From Monoplex corrugatus (Eukaryota > Mollusca > Gastropoda > Littorinimorpha > Ranellidae), in assembly GCA_030674185.1 (NCBI GenBank), contig CM060315.1, positions 94,220,558-94,284,557 of the forward strand: DNA of 64,000 nucleotides, in the 5' to 3' direction. Both the position numbers and the translations under genes were made by a program. Below, one piece after another: positions 24,299-34,560 of this stretch (its first letter is position 1; each line of letters begins with the position of its first letter). Under the pieces are notes generated by a model that saw only the letters and a program-made list of their open reading frames with translations, searched no databases and had not been told where the DNA came from.

Positions 24299-24999
24299 AA
24301 GGTGGCCTGAGTTTTGGTGAACAGGTTTACTGAATTCATTGCTGATGAATTCTGAGATCATTCGAAATAGCAGTGGATCGCTCCGCGCCATTTTCCAAGT
24401 GTACTTGTTATATAGGGATCACAGTTTAAAACTTATCCATATCCAGGCCTGGACAAGATTAAAATTTTCTACTAGCCAACCGGCCTTGTGGATTTTAAAA
24501 TCTACTAGCCCGCAGATATTTTTACTAGTCCGACATGTCCCCCCGAAAAATAGTAAAATTCTGTTTGTGATGATGACCAAAAACATTCGGCAGAATAAGC
24601 CATTGTTACAACAAAGGTGGTCAAATTTTCTTCTGGAGACTTTCTTCACGGGGAGTGGGGTGTGGGGGAGGTGATCAAGTGATTACATGAAGATGTAAAG
24701 GCAGATGATCTATCTCAAAGTTTACATGGATTCTCTGTGTAAGTTAGAGAGAATTCTTAAGTTTAATATATATATATTTATATTTATAATCATTATCTTT
24801 TTGCTTACGTAGCCAAAGTTTATTTTAGTCCAACTGGTTGTTTGGTATGGTTTTCAAATTACTTCATCATCATCTTGCAATATTTTTCTCCTTTCATGAT
24901 TTTAATCACTTACTTTTAAAGTGTGAAAGTGTGAGTGTGTGTGAGGGAGAGAAAGGGACAGAATATGAAACCGTTGTTGTTGTTGCATAAGTGTTATAT

Positions 25000-25002
<3 letters not shown>
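24299..25002. other. dispersed repeat remnant, no gene
   Basis: TTTTCTACTAGCCAACCGGC and TTTACTAGTCCGACATGTCC look like a decayed repeat also echoed at 25655-25740 (CTCGCCCAACGGAC, TTCGCCCGACGGGT). No coding frame. Confidence 0.35.
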
Positions 25003-25073
<71 letters not shown>

Positions 25074-25092
25074 TGTGTGTGTGTGTGTGTGT
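25003..25092. repeat. TG microsatellite
   Basis: TG run interrupted once by TA. Confidence 0.97.
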
Positions 25093-25930
25093 TGTTGTGT
25101 GTGTGGGTGGTGTGTTTTCTCGACTTCAGCAGTTCAGTGTGAAGGGAAAACATTTTGGAAATATTTAATCCACCCAAACTGAAAGTCATGTCCTGAGAGA
25201 CAAGTGAAGATAATGTGAGAAAATATCAAGTAGCACTATATCTTTTAACTAGTTTCTTTGACGTATCGTCTTACAAGAGATGCATCAAATGTGCTCTTGT
25301 CTCTTTAATTTCCTTGTTAGTAGCATACACAATCTCTTCCACTTCCCATTCCTGATATCGATAAGACATGTTGTATTATTTTCTCTGGTTTCGTACTTGA
25401 TTAGAAGCTTTTAATTGTTTGATCAAAATTGACAGATTGGGCAATAGGTCACTGATCTGTAAACACTCAATTGTACATGTATTGCATCAACTCCATTCAT
25501 TGACAGGCCTACGGGAAGCAAGATTTGTCTTTCCTTAATCAGTCTCATTTTCGTGCGTATGTTGGCAGACTTAATCATTGCAGACGAAATCAGTGGGCAG
25601 ATCGGAAAGTATGGAAAATCGAAATAAGTTATAAATGCAGGGGTCAGAATTGTCACTCGCCCAACGGACTATTAATTTTTACTTTTGATTCGCCCGACGG
25701 GTCTTTTGTTCTGGCGACCGGGTGAGTGGATTTTGCCAGCCCTGCAATCTGTATCCAACAGACAATGGTCTCTCTTGCAGTCTTTGTATGCCCTTTGTCT
25801 TGCCACTTTTGTACGTGTATGTGAAATGTAATGGAGGTGTAGGAGAAGTGCAGCTTGAAAGTCATGACCCAGACAGCAGTCTGAAGGGTAAACACACACA
25901 CCCAATTACATTCACCTACTGACTGCGCAT
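25093..25930. other. intron 1 sequence with a possible repeat remnant, no gene seen
   Basis: Only the CGCCCGACGGGT block (25690-25700) suggests an element. Short open frames here have no motif. Confidence 0.35.
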
Positions 25931-25934
25931 GTTA

Positions 25935-26885
25935 AGTGTGATTTGTTATTACCACAATCCCCATTTGATCAGCTACAGTCTGACTGCCCTGTTACAGTTG
26001 GGTGATTGATGTTATCACAGCCCCGTTGATACCTACGTCTGACTAGCGCCAACTGTTCAGTTGGGTGTTGATGTATTAAAACTCACATGTTGACAGCTCA
26101 GGTCTGACTAGCACAATGTACAGTGGTGTGAGTCTTGACAGCCCCATGTTGAGCACTACATCTGACCTAGCGCCAATGTTACAGTTGGGTGATTGATGTA
26201 TTACACAGCCCCAGTGATCACCTACAGTTGACCTAGCGCCAATGTTACAGTTGGGTGATGATGATTAGCCCCATGTGATCACCTACAGTCTGACCTAGCA
26301 CCAATGTTACAGTTGGGTGATTGATGTATTACACAGCCCCCATGTTGATCACTACAGTCTGACCTAGCGCCAATGTTACAGTTGGGTGATTGATGTATTA
26401 CACAGCCCCCAATGTTGATCAGCTACAGTCTGACCTAGCGCCAATGTTACAGTTGGGTGATTGATGTATTACACAGCCCCCATGTTGATCACCTACAGTC
26501 TGACCTAGCGCCAATGTTACAGTTGGGTGATTGATGTATTACACAGCCCCCATGTTGATCAGCTACAGTCTGACCTAGCACCAATGTTACAGTTGGGTGA
26601 TTGATGTATTACACAACCCCCATGTTGATCAGCTACAGTCTGACCTAGCACCAATGTTACAGTTGGGTGATTGATGTATTACACAGCCCCCATGTTGATC
26701 ACTACAGTCTGACCTAGCACCAATGTTACAGTTGGGTGATTGATGTATTACACAACCCCAAGTTGATCAGCTACAGTGACTAGCGCCAATGTACAGTTGG
26801 TGATGATGTATACTACAACCCAAAGTTGATCACTACATTGACTACGCATGTGCAGTGTGATGATGTATTACCGCCCAAAGTTATG
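25935..26885. repeat. 70-bp tandem array in intron 1, about 13 copies, error-rich edges
   Basis: The unit runs CATGTTGATCAGCTACAGTC, TGACCTAGCGCCAATGTTAC, AGTTGGGTGATTGATGTATT, ACACAGCCCC. Central copies (26290-26750) are clean; copies at both edges lack many single bases. Confidence 0.95.
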
Positions 26886-28019
26886 TTTTCAGCAATGCTG
26901 GAGATTAGCCCAAAGTCATAACAATAGGTATTAGCAATGTAAGGGAAAATTGAAATATACTGATAAGCAGTGCAGGGTAATTAAAGGTGTAAGTGAGAAA
27001 ACCATTGAAAGAAAACCATTGAAACATTACTTGTTTCATTTCATCAGTTGTGGGACTCGGAAGGAAGGTGAAAAGAAGAAAAGCTTTCACGTAGGGTGTT
27101 TTTAATAGTTTTCAGCTTTCTGACAGTAAATCCTGATGGAAAAAACAAACACTTAGACTAGGCTTGTTATCAGCCAGTCTGTGACAGATATACAGTTGAT
27201 TAAACTTAGTCCAGTTCAGACCACTGTTGGCTTCACTGTCACTGAACTTGTCTCACTTTTAAAATATGATCTCCACATGGTTCTGTCTGTATTCAGCAAA
27301 CAACTTTTTTTGTCATTGGTTTCTTCGTTTTGTGTGAAATACACTTAAAGTTAATAGTTTGACAGTTGATTACACCACTAGCTCAATACGTAAGGCAGCA
27401 CGAGAAACACAAAAGTCGTTCCATACATCCCTTACTCTATCAAACCTGTCTCAACTGTCTGCCTGATTCGGCTTACAGACTTCATAATATGAATTCCAAC
27501 AAAAACATTCAGAATAAAGATGACATAAAAACAAATCACTGGAATTATTTTGACTTGAAAGAACAGAGGGCTTGTTATTACGTGCAAGTCAAGTTGTTAG
27601 GTTAACTGTAATTTCTATGTTTTTTCATTGCTCTACAAATGTATGGTGTGCAAATAAAACACTTCATGAAATCAGAAACTTGCATCAAAACTGTGTTTAT
27701 AATGTTTCTGTACAGGAGCGGCAAGCTCGTGCTGTGAATTCGCAGATGGTATCATACCATAAAGTATTCAAATATCCTCTGATTCTCTCTCTGTTTAATA
27801 GGGAAAATCTTTTATCTTTAATGAATATGTAAAGAACATCAATAAACTGTCTTTAAAAAAATGAAAGGGAAAGAAAACCAAACAATAAAAACATGTGTTC
27901 TCTCTTATTACGGTTTTTGGTCTGATACTAAGGTATGAAAGGTATGTTACTATTATATGACTTAATCAGTGGGTGACATTTATATTTTTAAACTCTGTTC
28001 TCTTGTACTAATAAAGATG

Positions 28020-28020
<1 letters not shown>
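26886..28020. other. unique intron 1 sequence, no gene seen
   Basis: No repeats of note and no recognisable coding frame. Confidence 0.5.
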
Positions 28021-28088
<68 letters not shown>

Positions 28089-28118
28089 GTGTGTGTTGTG
28101 TGTGTGTGTGTGTGTGTA
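28021..28118. repeat. TG microsatellite directly upstream of exon 2 acceptor
   Basis: TG run of nearly 100 bases with two TT interruptions; the exon 2 acceptor AG follows nine bases later. Confidence 0.97.
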
Positions 28119-28127
28119 TACATGCAG

Positions 28128-28257
28128 AGACCCGCTGGGTCAAGAAGTAACCCCATTCTAGATCGCCCCCGTCAGCGTCGTGATGACACCTACAATCGCT
28201 ATGGAGACGGCCCAAGAACCTTGAATCGCCAAAACTCTGGGACTGATTTGTATGATG
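28128..28257 (+). CDS. GPBP1: vasculin exon 2
   Basis: The acceptor ATGCAG ends at 28127, directly after a TG tract of about 100 bases (28021-28118). Frame 0 gives a basic, Arg/Asn-rich segment containing RPRQRRDDTYNRYGDG and ending NRQNSGTDLYDG. This corresponds to the ENRYDVNRRRHNSSDGFD-type region of vertebrate vasculin. The exon is 130 bases and ends with one base of a split Gly codon; the donor is ATG|GTATGT at 28258. A 32-bp tandem array whose unit resembles this donor begins immediately downstream. Skipping this exon would shift the frame. Confidence 0.8.
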
Positions 28258-31150
28258 GTATGTGGTAATGTCACTGTATCATATATATGTATGTGATAAT
28301 GTCTCGGTATGATATTGGTGATGTCACAGTATCATGAGTATGGTATGTGATAATGTCACAATATCATAAGTATGGTGTGTGGTGATGTCACAATATAAGT
28401 ATGGTGTGTGGTGATGTCACAGTATCATAAGTATGGTGTGTGGTGATGTCACAATATCATAAGTATGGTGTGTGGTGATGTCACAGTATCATAGAGTATG
28501 GTATGTGATAATGTCACAAGTATCATAAGTATGGTGTGTGGTGATGTCACAATATCATAAGTATGGTATGTGATGATGTCACAGTATCATAAGTATGGTG
28601 TGTGGTGATGTCACAATATCATAAGTATGGTGTGTGGTGATGTCACAATATCATAAGTATGGTATGTGATAATGTCACAGTATCATAAGTATGGTGTGTG
28701 GTGATGTCACAATATCATAAGTATGGTAGTGTGATATGTCACAATATCATAAGTATGGTGTGTGGTGATGTCACAATATCATAAGTATGGTATGTGTGAT
28801 GTCACAATATCATAAGTATGGTGTGTGGTGATGTCACAATATCATAAGTATGGTGTGTGTATGTCACAATATCATAAGTATGGTGTGTGGTGATGTCACA
28901 GTATCATAAGTATGGTGTGTGGTGATGTCACAATATCATAAGTATGGTGTGTGGTGATGTCACAATATCATGAGTATGGTGTGTGATAATGTCACAATAT
29001 CATAAGTATGGTGTGTGGTGGATGTCACAATATCATAAGTATGGTATGTGGTGATGTCACAATATCATAAGTATGGTGTGTGGTGATGTCACAATATCAT
29101 AAGTATGGTATGTGGTGATGTCACAATATCAATAAGTTGGTGTGTGGTGATGTCACAATATCATAAGTATGGTGTGTGGTGATGTCACAATATCATAAGT
29201 ATGGTGTGTGGTGATGTCACAATATCATAAGTATGGTGTGTGGTGATGTCACAATATCATAAGTATGGTGTGTGAGTAATGTCACAATATCATAAGTATG
29301 GTGTGTGGTGATGTCACAATATAAGTATGGTGTGTGGTGATGTCACAGTATCATAAGTATGGTGTGTGGTGATGTCACAATATCATAAGTATGGTGTGTG
29401 GTGATGTCACAGTATCATAAGTATGGTGTGGTGATGTCACAGTATCATAAGTATGGTGTGTGGTGATGTCACAAGTATCATAAATATGGTATGTGTAATG
29501 TCACAGTATCATAAGTATGGTGTGTGGTGATGTCACAGTATCATAAGTATGGTGTGTGGTGATGTCACAATATCATAAGTATGGTGTGTGTGATGTCACA
29601 GTATCATAAGTATGGTGTGTGTAGTGTGTATGATGAGTCACAGTATCATAAGTATGGTGTGTGTGATGTCACAGTATCATAAGTATGGTGTGTGTAATGT
29701 CACAGTATCATAAGTATGGTGTGTGGTGATGTCACAATATCATAAGTATGGTGTGTGGTGATGTCACAATATCATAAGTATGGTGTGTGGTGATGTCACA
29801 GTATCATAAGTATGGTGTGTGTGATGTCACAGTATCATAAGTATGGTGTGTGGTGATGTCACAGTATCATAAGTATGGTGTGTGGTGATGTCACAGTATC
29901 ATAAGTATGGTGTGTGGTGATGTCACAGTATCATAAGTATGGTGTGTGTGAATGTCACAGTATCATAAGTATGGTGTGTGGTGATGTCACAGTATCATAA
30001 GTATGGTGTGTGGTGATGTCACAATATCATAAGTATGGTGTGTGGTGATGTCACAGTATCATAAGTATGGTGTGTGGTAATGTCACAGTATCATAAGTAT
30101 GGTGTGTGGTGATGTCACAATATCATAAGTATGGTGTGTGGTGATGTCACAGTATCATAAGTATGTGGTGTGTGTGATGTCACAGTATCATAAGTATGGT
30201 ATGTGGTGATGTCACAGTATCATAAGTATGGTGTGTGGTGATGTCACATGTATCATAAGTAGTGTGTGTGGTGATGTCACGTATCATAAGTATGGTGTAG
30301 TGGTGATGTCACAGTATCATAAGTATGGTGTGTGGTGATGTCACAATATCATAAGTATGGTGTGTGGTGATGTCACAGTATCATAAGTATGGTGTGTGGT
30401 GATGTCACAATATCATAAGTATGGTGTGTGGTGATGTCACAGTATCATAAGTATGGTGTGTGTGATGTCACAGTATCATAAGTATGGTATGTGGTGATGT
30501 CACAGTATCATAAGTATGGTGTGTGGTGATGTCACTGTATCATAAGTATGGTATGTGGTGATGTCACTGTATCATAAGTATGGTGTGTGGTGATGTCACA
30601 ATATCATAAGTATGGTGTGTGGTGATGTCACAGTATCATAAGTATGGTGTGTGGTGATGTCACTGTATCATAAGTATGGTATGTGGTGATGTCACAGTAT
30701 CATAAGTATGGTGTGTGGTGATGTCACAATATAAGTATGGTGTGTGGTGATGTCACAGTATCATAAGTATGGTGTGTGGTGATGTCACAATATCATAAGT
30801 ATGGTGTGTGGTGATGTCACAGTATCATAAGTATGGTGTGTGGTGATGTCACAATATAAGTATGGTGTGTGGTAATGTCACAGTATCATAAGTATGGTGT
30901 GTGGTGATGTCACAGTATCATAAGTATGGTGTGTGGTGATGTCACAATATCATAAGTATGGTGTGTGGTGATGTCACAGTATCATAAGTATGGTGTGTGG
31001 TAATGTCACTGTATCATAAGTATGGTGTGTGGTGATGTCACAGTATCATAAGTATGGTGTGTGGTGATGTCACAATATAAGTATGGTGTGTGGTGATGTC
31101 ACAGTATCATAAGTATGGTGTGTGGTGATGTCACAGTATCATAAGTATGT
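28258..31150. repeat. 32-bp tandem array in intron 2, about 90 copies, unit resembles the exon 2 donor
   Basis: The unit is CATAAGTATGGTGTGTGGTG then ATGTCACAATAT. Many units read ATGGTATGTG(A/G)T(A/G)ATGTCAC, which matches the exon 2/intron 2 junction (ATG|GTATGTGGTAATGTCAC) almost base for base. The first units are the junction itself plus diverged copies. One-base gains and losses are frequent. Confidence 0.97.
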
Positions 31151-31289
31151 GGTGGGAAGTGATATGTACATGGTTTGGATTAATAGGTGTAATTGAAAAC
31201 GATATGTATCCTGTGTAGTGAGAGCTGAAGTGTGTGGAATGTGTGTGGTGTGTGACAGAAACTGCCACGTGGGTCAGAATGATTGTTCA

Positions 31290-31615
31290 AACATCTTGGT
31301 ACTTTGTAGGACAAGCTTGCTGCCTCTAGGTGCCTGTTTCCAAAGCAACTGGTAAACTTTTTGCCAACAAAAGACTTGCCAAGCTTGCTGCCTGTGGAGA
31401 TCAATTGCCAAAGCAACTGGTGACAATTTCATCAATAAAAAACTTCCCAAGCTAGCTGCCTGTGGATATATTGGTTGCCAAACCAACTGGTGAAAATTTT
31501 TTTCAACAAAAGACTTGTCAAGTTTGCTGCCTCTGGATACCACTTATCAAATCATCTGGTGACAATTTCATCAGTGAAAAATTTGCAAAGCTTGCAGCCT
31601 TTGGATATCAGTTAT
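31290..31615. repeat. degenerate ~85-bp repeats in intron 2, about four copies
   Basis: Blocks GACTTGCCAAGCTTGCTGCC and CCAAAGCAACTGGTGA recur with variation. Confidence 0.75.
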
Positions 31616-31617
31616 GG

Positions 31618-33256
31618 TGGTTATATGTCTGTATCTGTATCTGTGTGTCTACGTGTATGTACACATTCTGTAAAACGTGTAAACCAAGATATAAAATGGT
31701 GATTTATATGTCTGTATCTATGTCTGTGTGTCTACGTGTATGTACACATTCTGTAAAACGTGTAAACCAAGATATAAATGGTGGTTATATGTCTGTATCT
31801 ATGTCTGTGTGTCTATGTGTATGTACACGCATTCTGTAAAACGTGTAAACCAAGATATAAAATGGTGGTTATATGTCTGTATCTATGTCTGTGTGTCTAT
31901 GTGTATGTACACGTATTCTGTAACACATGTAAACCAAGATATAAAATGGTGGTTATATGTCTGTATCTATGTGTGTCTATGTGTATGTACACATTCTGTA
32001 AAACGTGTAAACCAAGATATAAAATGGTGGTTATATGTCTGTATCTATGTCTGTGTGTCTACGTGTATGTACACATTCTGTAAAACGTGTAAACCAAGAT
32101 ATAAAATGGTGGTTATATGTCTGTATCTATGTCTGTGTGTCTATGTGTATGTACACATTCTGTAAAACGTGTAAACCAAGATATAAAATGGTGGTTATAT
32201 GTCTGTATCTATGTCTGTGTGTCTATGTGTATGTACACATTCTGTAAAACGTGTAAACCAAGATATAAAATGGTGGTTATATGTCTGTATCTATGTCTGT
32301 GTGTCTACGTGTATGTACACATTCTGTAAAACGTGTAAACCAAGATATAAAATGGTGGTTATATGTCTGTATCTATGTGTGTCTACTTGTATGTACACAT
32401 TCTGTAAAACGTGTAAACCAAGATATAAAATGGTGGTTATATGTCTGTATCTATGTCTGTGTGTCTATGTGTATGTATACGTATTCTGTAAAACATGTAA
32501 ACCAAGATATAAAATGGTGGTTATATGTCTGTATCTATGTCTGTGTGTCTATGTGTATGTACACGTATTCTGTAAAACGTGTAAACCAAGATATAAAATG
32601 GTAGTTATATGTCTGTATCTATGTCTGTGTGTCTACGTGTATGTACACATTCTGTAAAACGTGTAAACCAAGATATAAAATGGTGGTTATATGTCTGTAT
32701 CTATGTCTGTGTGTCTACGTGTATGTACAATTCTGTAAAACGTGTAAACCAAGATATAAAATTGGTGGTTATATCTGTATCTATGTCTGTGTGTTTACGT
32801 GTATGTAACATTCGTAAAACGTGTAAACCAAGATATAAAATGGTGGTTATATGTCTGTATCTATGTCTGTGTGTCTATGTGTATGTACACATTCTGTAAA
32901 ATGTAAACCAAGATATAAAATGGTGGTTATATGTCTGTCTATGTCTGTGTGTTTACGTGTATGTATACGTATTCTGTAAAACATGTAAACCAAGATATAA
33001 AATGGTGGTTATATGTCTGTATCTATGTCTGTGTGTCTAGTGTATGTACACATTCTGTAAAACATGTAAACCAAGATATAAAATGGTGGTTATATGTCTG
33101 TATCTATGTCTGTGTGTCTATGTGTATGTACACATTGTGTAAAACTTGTAAACAAGATATAAAATGGTGGTTATATGTCTGTATCTATGTCTGTGTGTCT
33201 ACTTGTATGTACACGTATTCTGTAAAACGTGTAAACCAAGATATAAAATGGTGGTT
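31618..33256. repeat. 82-bp tandem array in intron 2, about 20 copies, ends at exon 3 acceptor
   Basis: The unit runs GGTGGTTATATGTCTGTATC, TATGTCTGTGTGTCTATGTG, TATGTACACATTCTGTAAAA, CGTGTAAACCAAGATATAAAAT. The last partial unit reads AAAATGGTGGTTGTGCAG, which is the real acceptor of exon 3. Confidence 0.97.
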
Positions 33257-33262
33257 GTGCAG

Positions 33263-33473
33263 GAAGCAAGCGTCATTCCCCTAGTCATGCCAGCAAACAT
33301 CGGCACCACTCCATGGACGATGAGTACTACCACAACTACTACAGCAGCTATGGTTACCCCGCCTACTACCACCCCTACCCTGAAGCCTACTCCATTCCCT
33401 AGCTGCACAGCCCCCCTCCATGCCGCGCCGTGATGCCAAGTTCCCCCCGCAATCTCATGCCAGATATGGACAG
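33263..33473 (+). CDS. GPBP1: vasculin exon 3, with apparent 1-base deletion
   Basis: The acceptor TGTGCAG ends at 33262, at the edge of the 82-bp satellite. The first two bases complete a Gly codon from exon 2. Translation gives a His/Ser-rich then Tyr-rich stretch (DDEYYHNYYSSYGYPAYY) and meets an in-frame TAG at 33400-33402. One frame over, the sequence continues as a vasculin-like basic segment (PRRDAKFPPQSHARYGQ) up to a CAG|GTTGTG donor at 33474. One base lost from the CCC just before the TAG explains the break and makes the exon 212 bases, which fits the phase of exon 4. The donor is weak and runs into a TG repeat. An assembly error is the likelier reading; a real frameshift in this individual is possible. 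Confidence 0.75.
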
Positions 33474-33892
33474 GTTGTGTGTGTGTGTGTGTGTGTGTGT
33501 GTGTCGTGTCTGTGTGTCGGTTCTTGTGTGTTGTGTTAGGAGCCTGTGATTGCACAAATGAATTTCCATATGGATTGATAAAGTAATATTGAACTTAATT
33601 GAATTGAACTGAATTTTAGTTAATAACTTAAGCTGTTGGAAAATAAAGTGTCATTTTTATTGCTCTCTCTCTCTCTCTCTCTCTCCCCCTCTCTCTCTCC
33701 CCCTTGTATCTCCCCCTCTCTCCCTCTCTCTTTCTCACTGATACACACCCACTCTCTCTCAAACATCCTCTTTCTCTCTCTCTCCTTCTCTCTCTTCCTC
33801 TCTTTCTCTGTCTCAAGCGCACGTGCAAGCGCACGAGCACACACACGCATGCATGCGCATGCGCACGTGCTTGCATACACACCACACACGCA

Positions 33893-33924
<32 letters not shown>

Positions 33925-34123
33925 CACACACAACACAACACAACAACCACACCACACCACACACCACACCACACCACCACACCACACACGTTGAAAGTGG
34001 TGAGTTGTCAGAGCAGACTTGAAGGAAGTGATTGACACAGGTAATGTAATGCGGACAGGGAATTCATTTCACACAACTGAACTTTGTAAGCAAAAAGTAT
34101 AGATCGACCTGTTTGTGTTTCAG
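33474..34123. repeat. intron 3: TG, CT, CA and CCACA microsatellites
   Basis: TG 33477-33504; CT/CCT 33662-33815; CA with GCA/CGCA units 33835-33990. This short intron is mostly simple sequence. Confidence 0.95.
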
Positions 34124-34328
34124 ATGAGCGGAAACTACCAAGCTTTCAATTACTATGATTTCTTCCCCTCTGGTGACGGCTTCAGTAACTATGGGGGTGG
34201 GGGGTCATGCAACAGTCGACGATCTCAGTACGCACGTGAGGGAGCGGGGAGTCGAGGGGAGAGTCGGGACAGCGACCGCTCTCTCATGGGGAGGGGGATG
34301 ACAGGGACAAGACTTCAATGACGGACTT
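34124..34328 (+). CDS. GPBP1: vasculin exon 4, with two apparent 1-base deletions
   Basis: The acceptor GTGTTTCAG ends at 34123. Frame 0 gives MSGNYQAFNYYDFF, then a Gly/Ser/Arg-rich segment with GESRDSDRSLMG. Directly read, the frame ends at a TGA at 34319-34321. If one G is missing from the G-rich run near 34290-34302, the frame continues as an acidic segment (EGDDRDK). If one T is also missing just before the GTGAGT donor at 34329, the exon ends in Asp-Phe, giving DF followed by PSLN of exon 5. That reconstitutes the conserved DFPSLN motif of vasculin. The two missing bases are my inference; the acceptor, donor and flanking motif are seen. Confidence 0.7.
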
Positions 34329-34349
34329 GTGAGTGGGCTGTTAGCACAG

Positions 34350-34422
34350 AGAGAGAGAGAGAGAGAGAGGAGAGTGGGATGTGAGTGTGTGAGTGTAGTG
34401 AGTGGGGAAGAGAGAGAGAGGT

Positions 34423-34460
<38 letters not shown>
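34350..34460. repeat. GA and TG microsatellites at the start of intron 4
   Basis: GAGAGA tracts around a GTGAGTGTAGTGAGTG segment, then a TG run (34428-34455). Confidence 0.95.
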
Positions 34461-34465
<5 letters not shown>

Positions 34466-34560
34466 AACATTATGGACTTGTGTATTGTACTGATCGGTAG
34501 TTCTCATAACTTTGTGGACACTATTGTACACATATGTAGGTTTTGTATCTCTGTGAACAT

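Noticed and set aside
21997..24320. Repetitive open frames on both strands in intron 1
   Set aside because: They come from 57- and 60-bp tandem units with lengths that are multiples of three.
31462..33284. Repetitive frames of the 82-bp array
   Set aside because: 82 is one more than a multiple of three, so frames rotate; translation is repeat-driven and stops at unit variants.
33164..33433. Thr-rich frame overlapping exon 3
   Set aside because: It is the wrong frame of the Tyr/His-rich exon; the correct frame is fixed by exon 2 phase and conserved residues.
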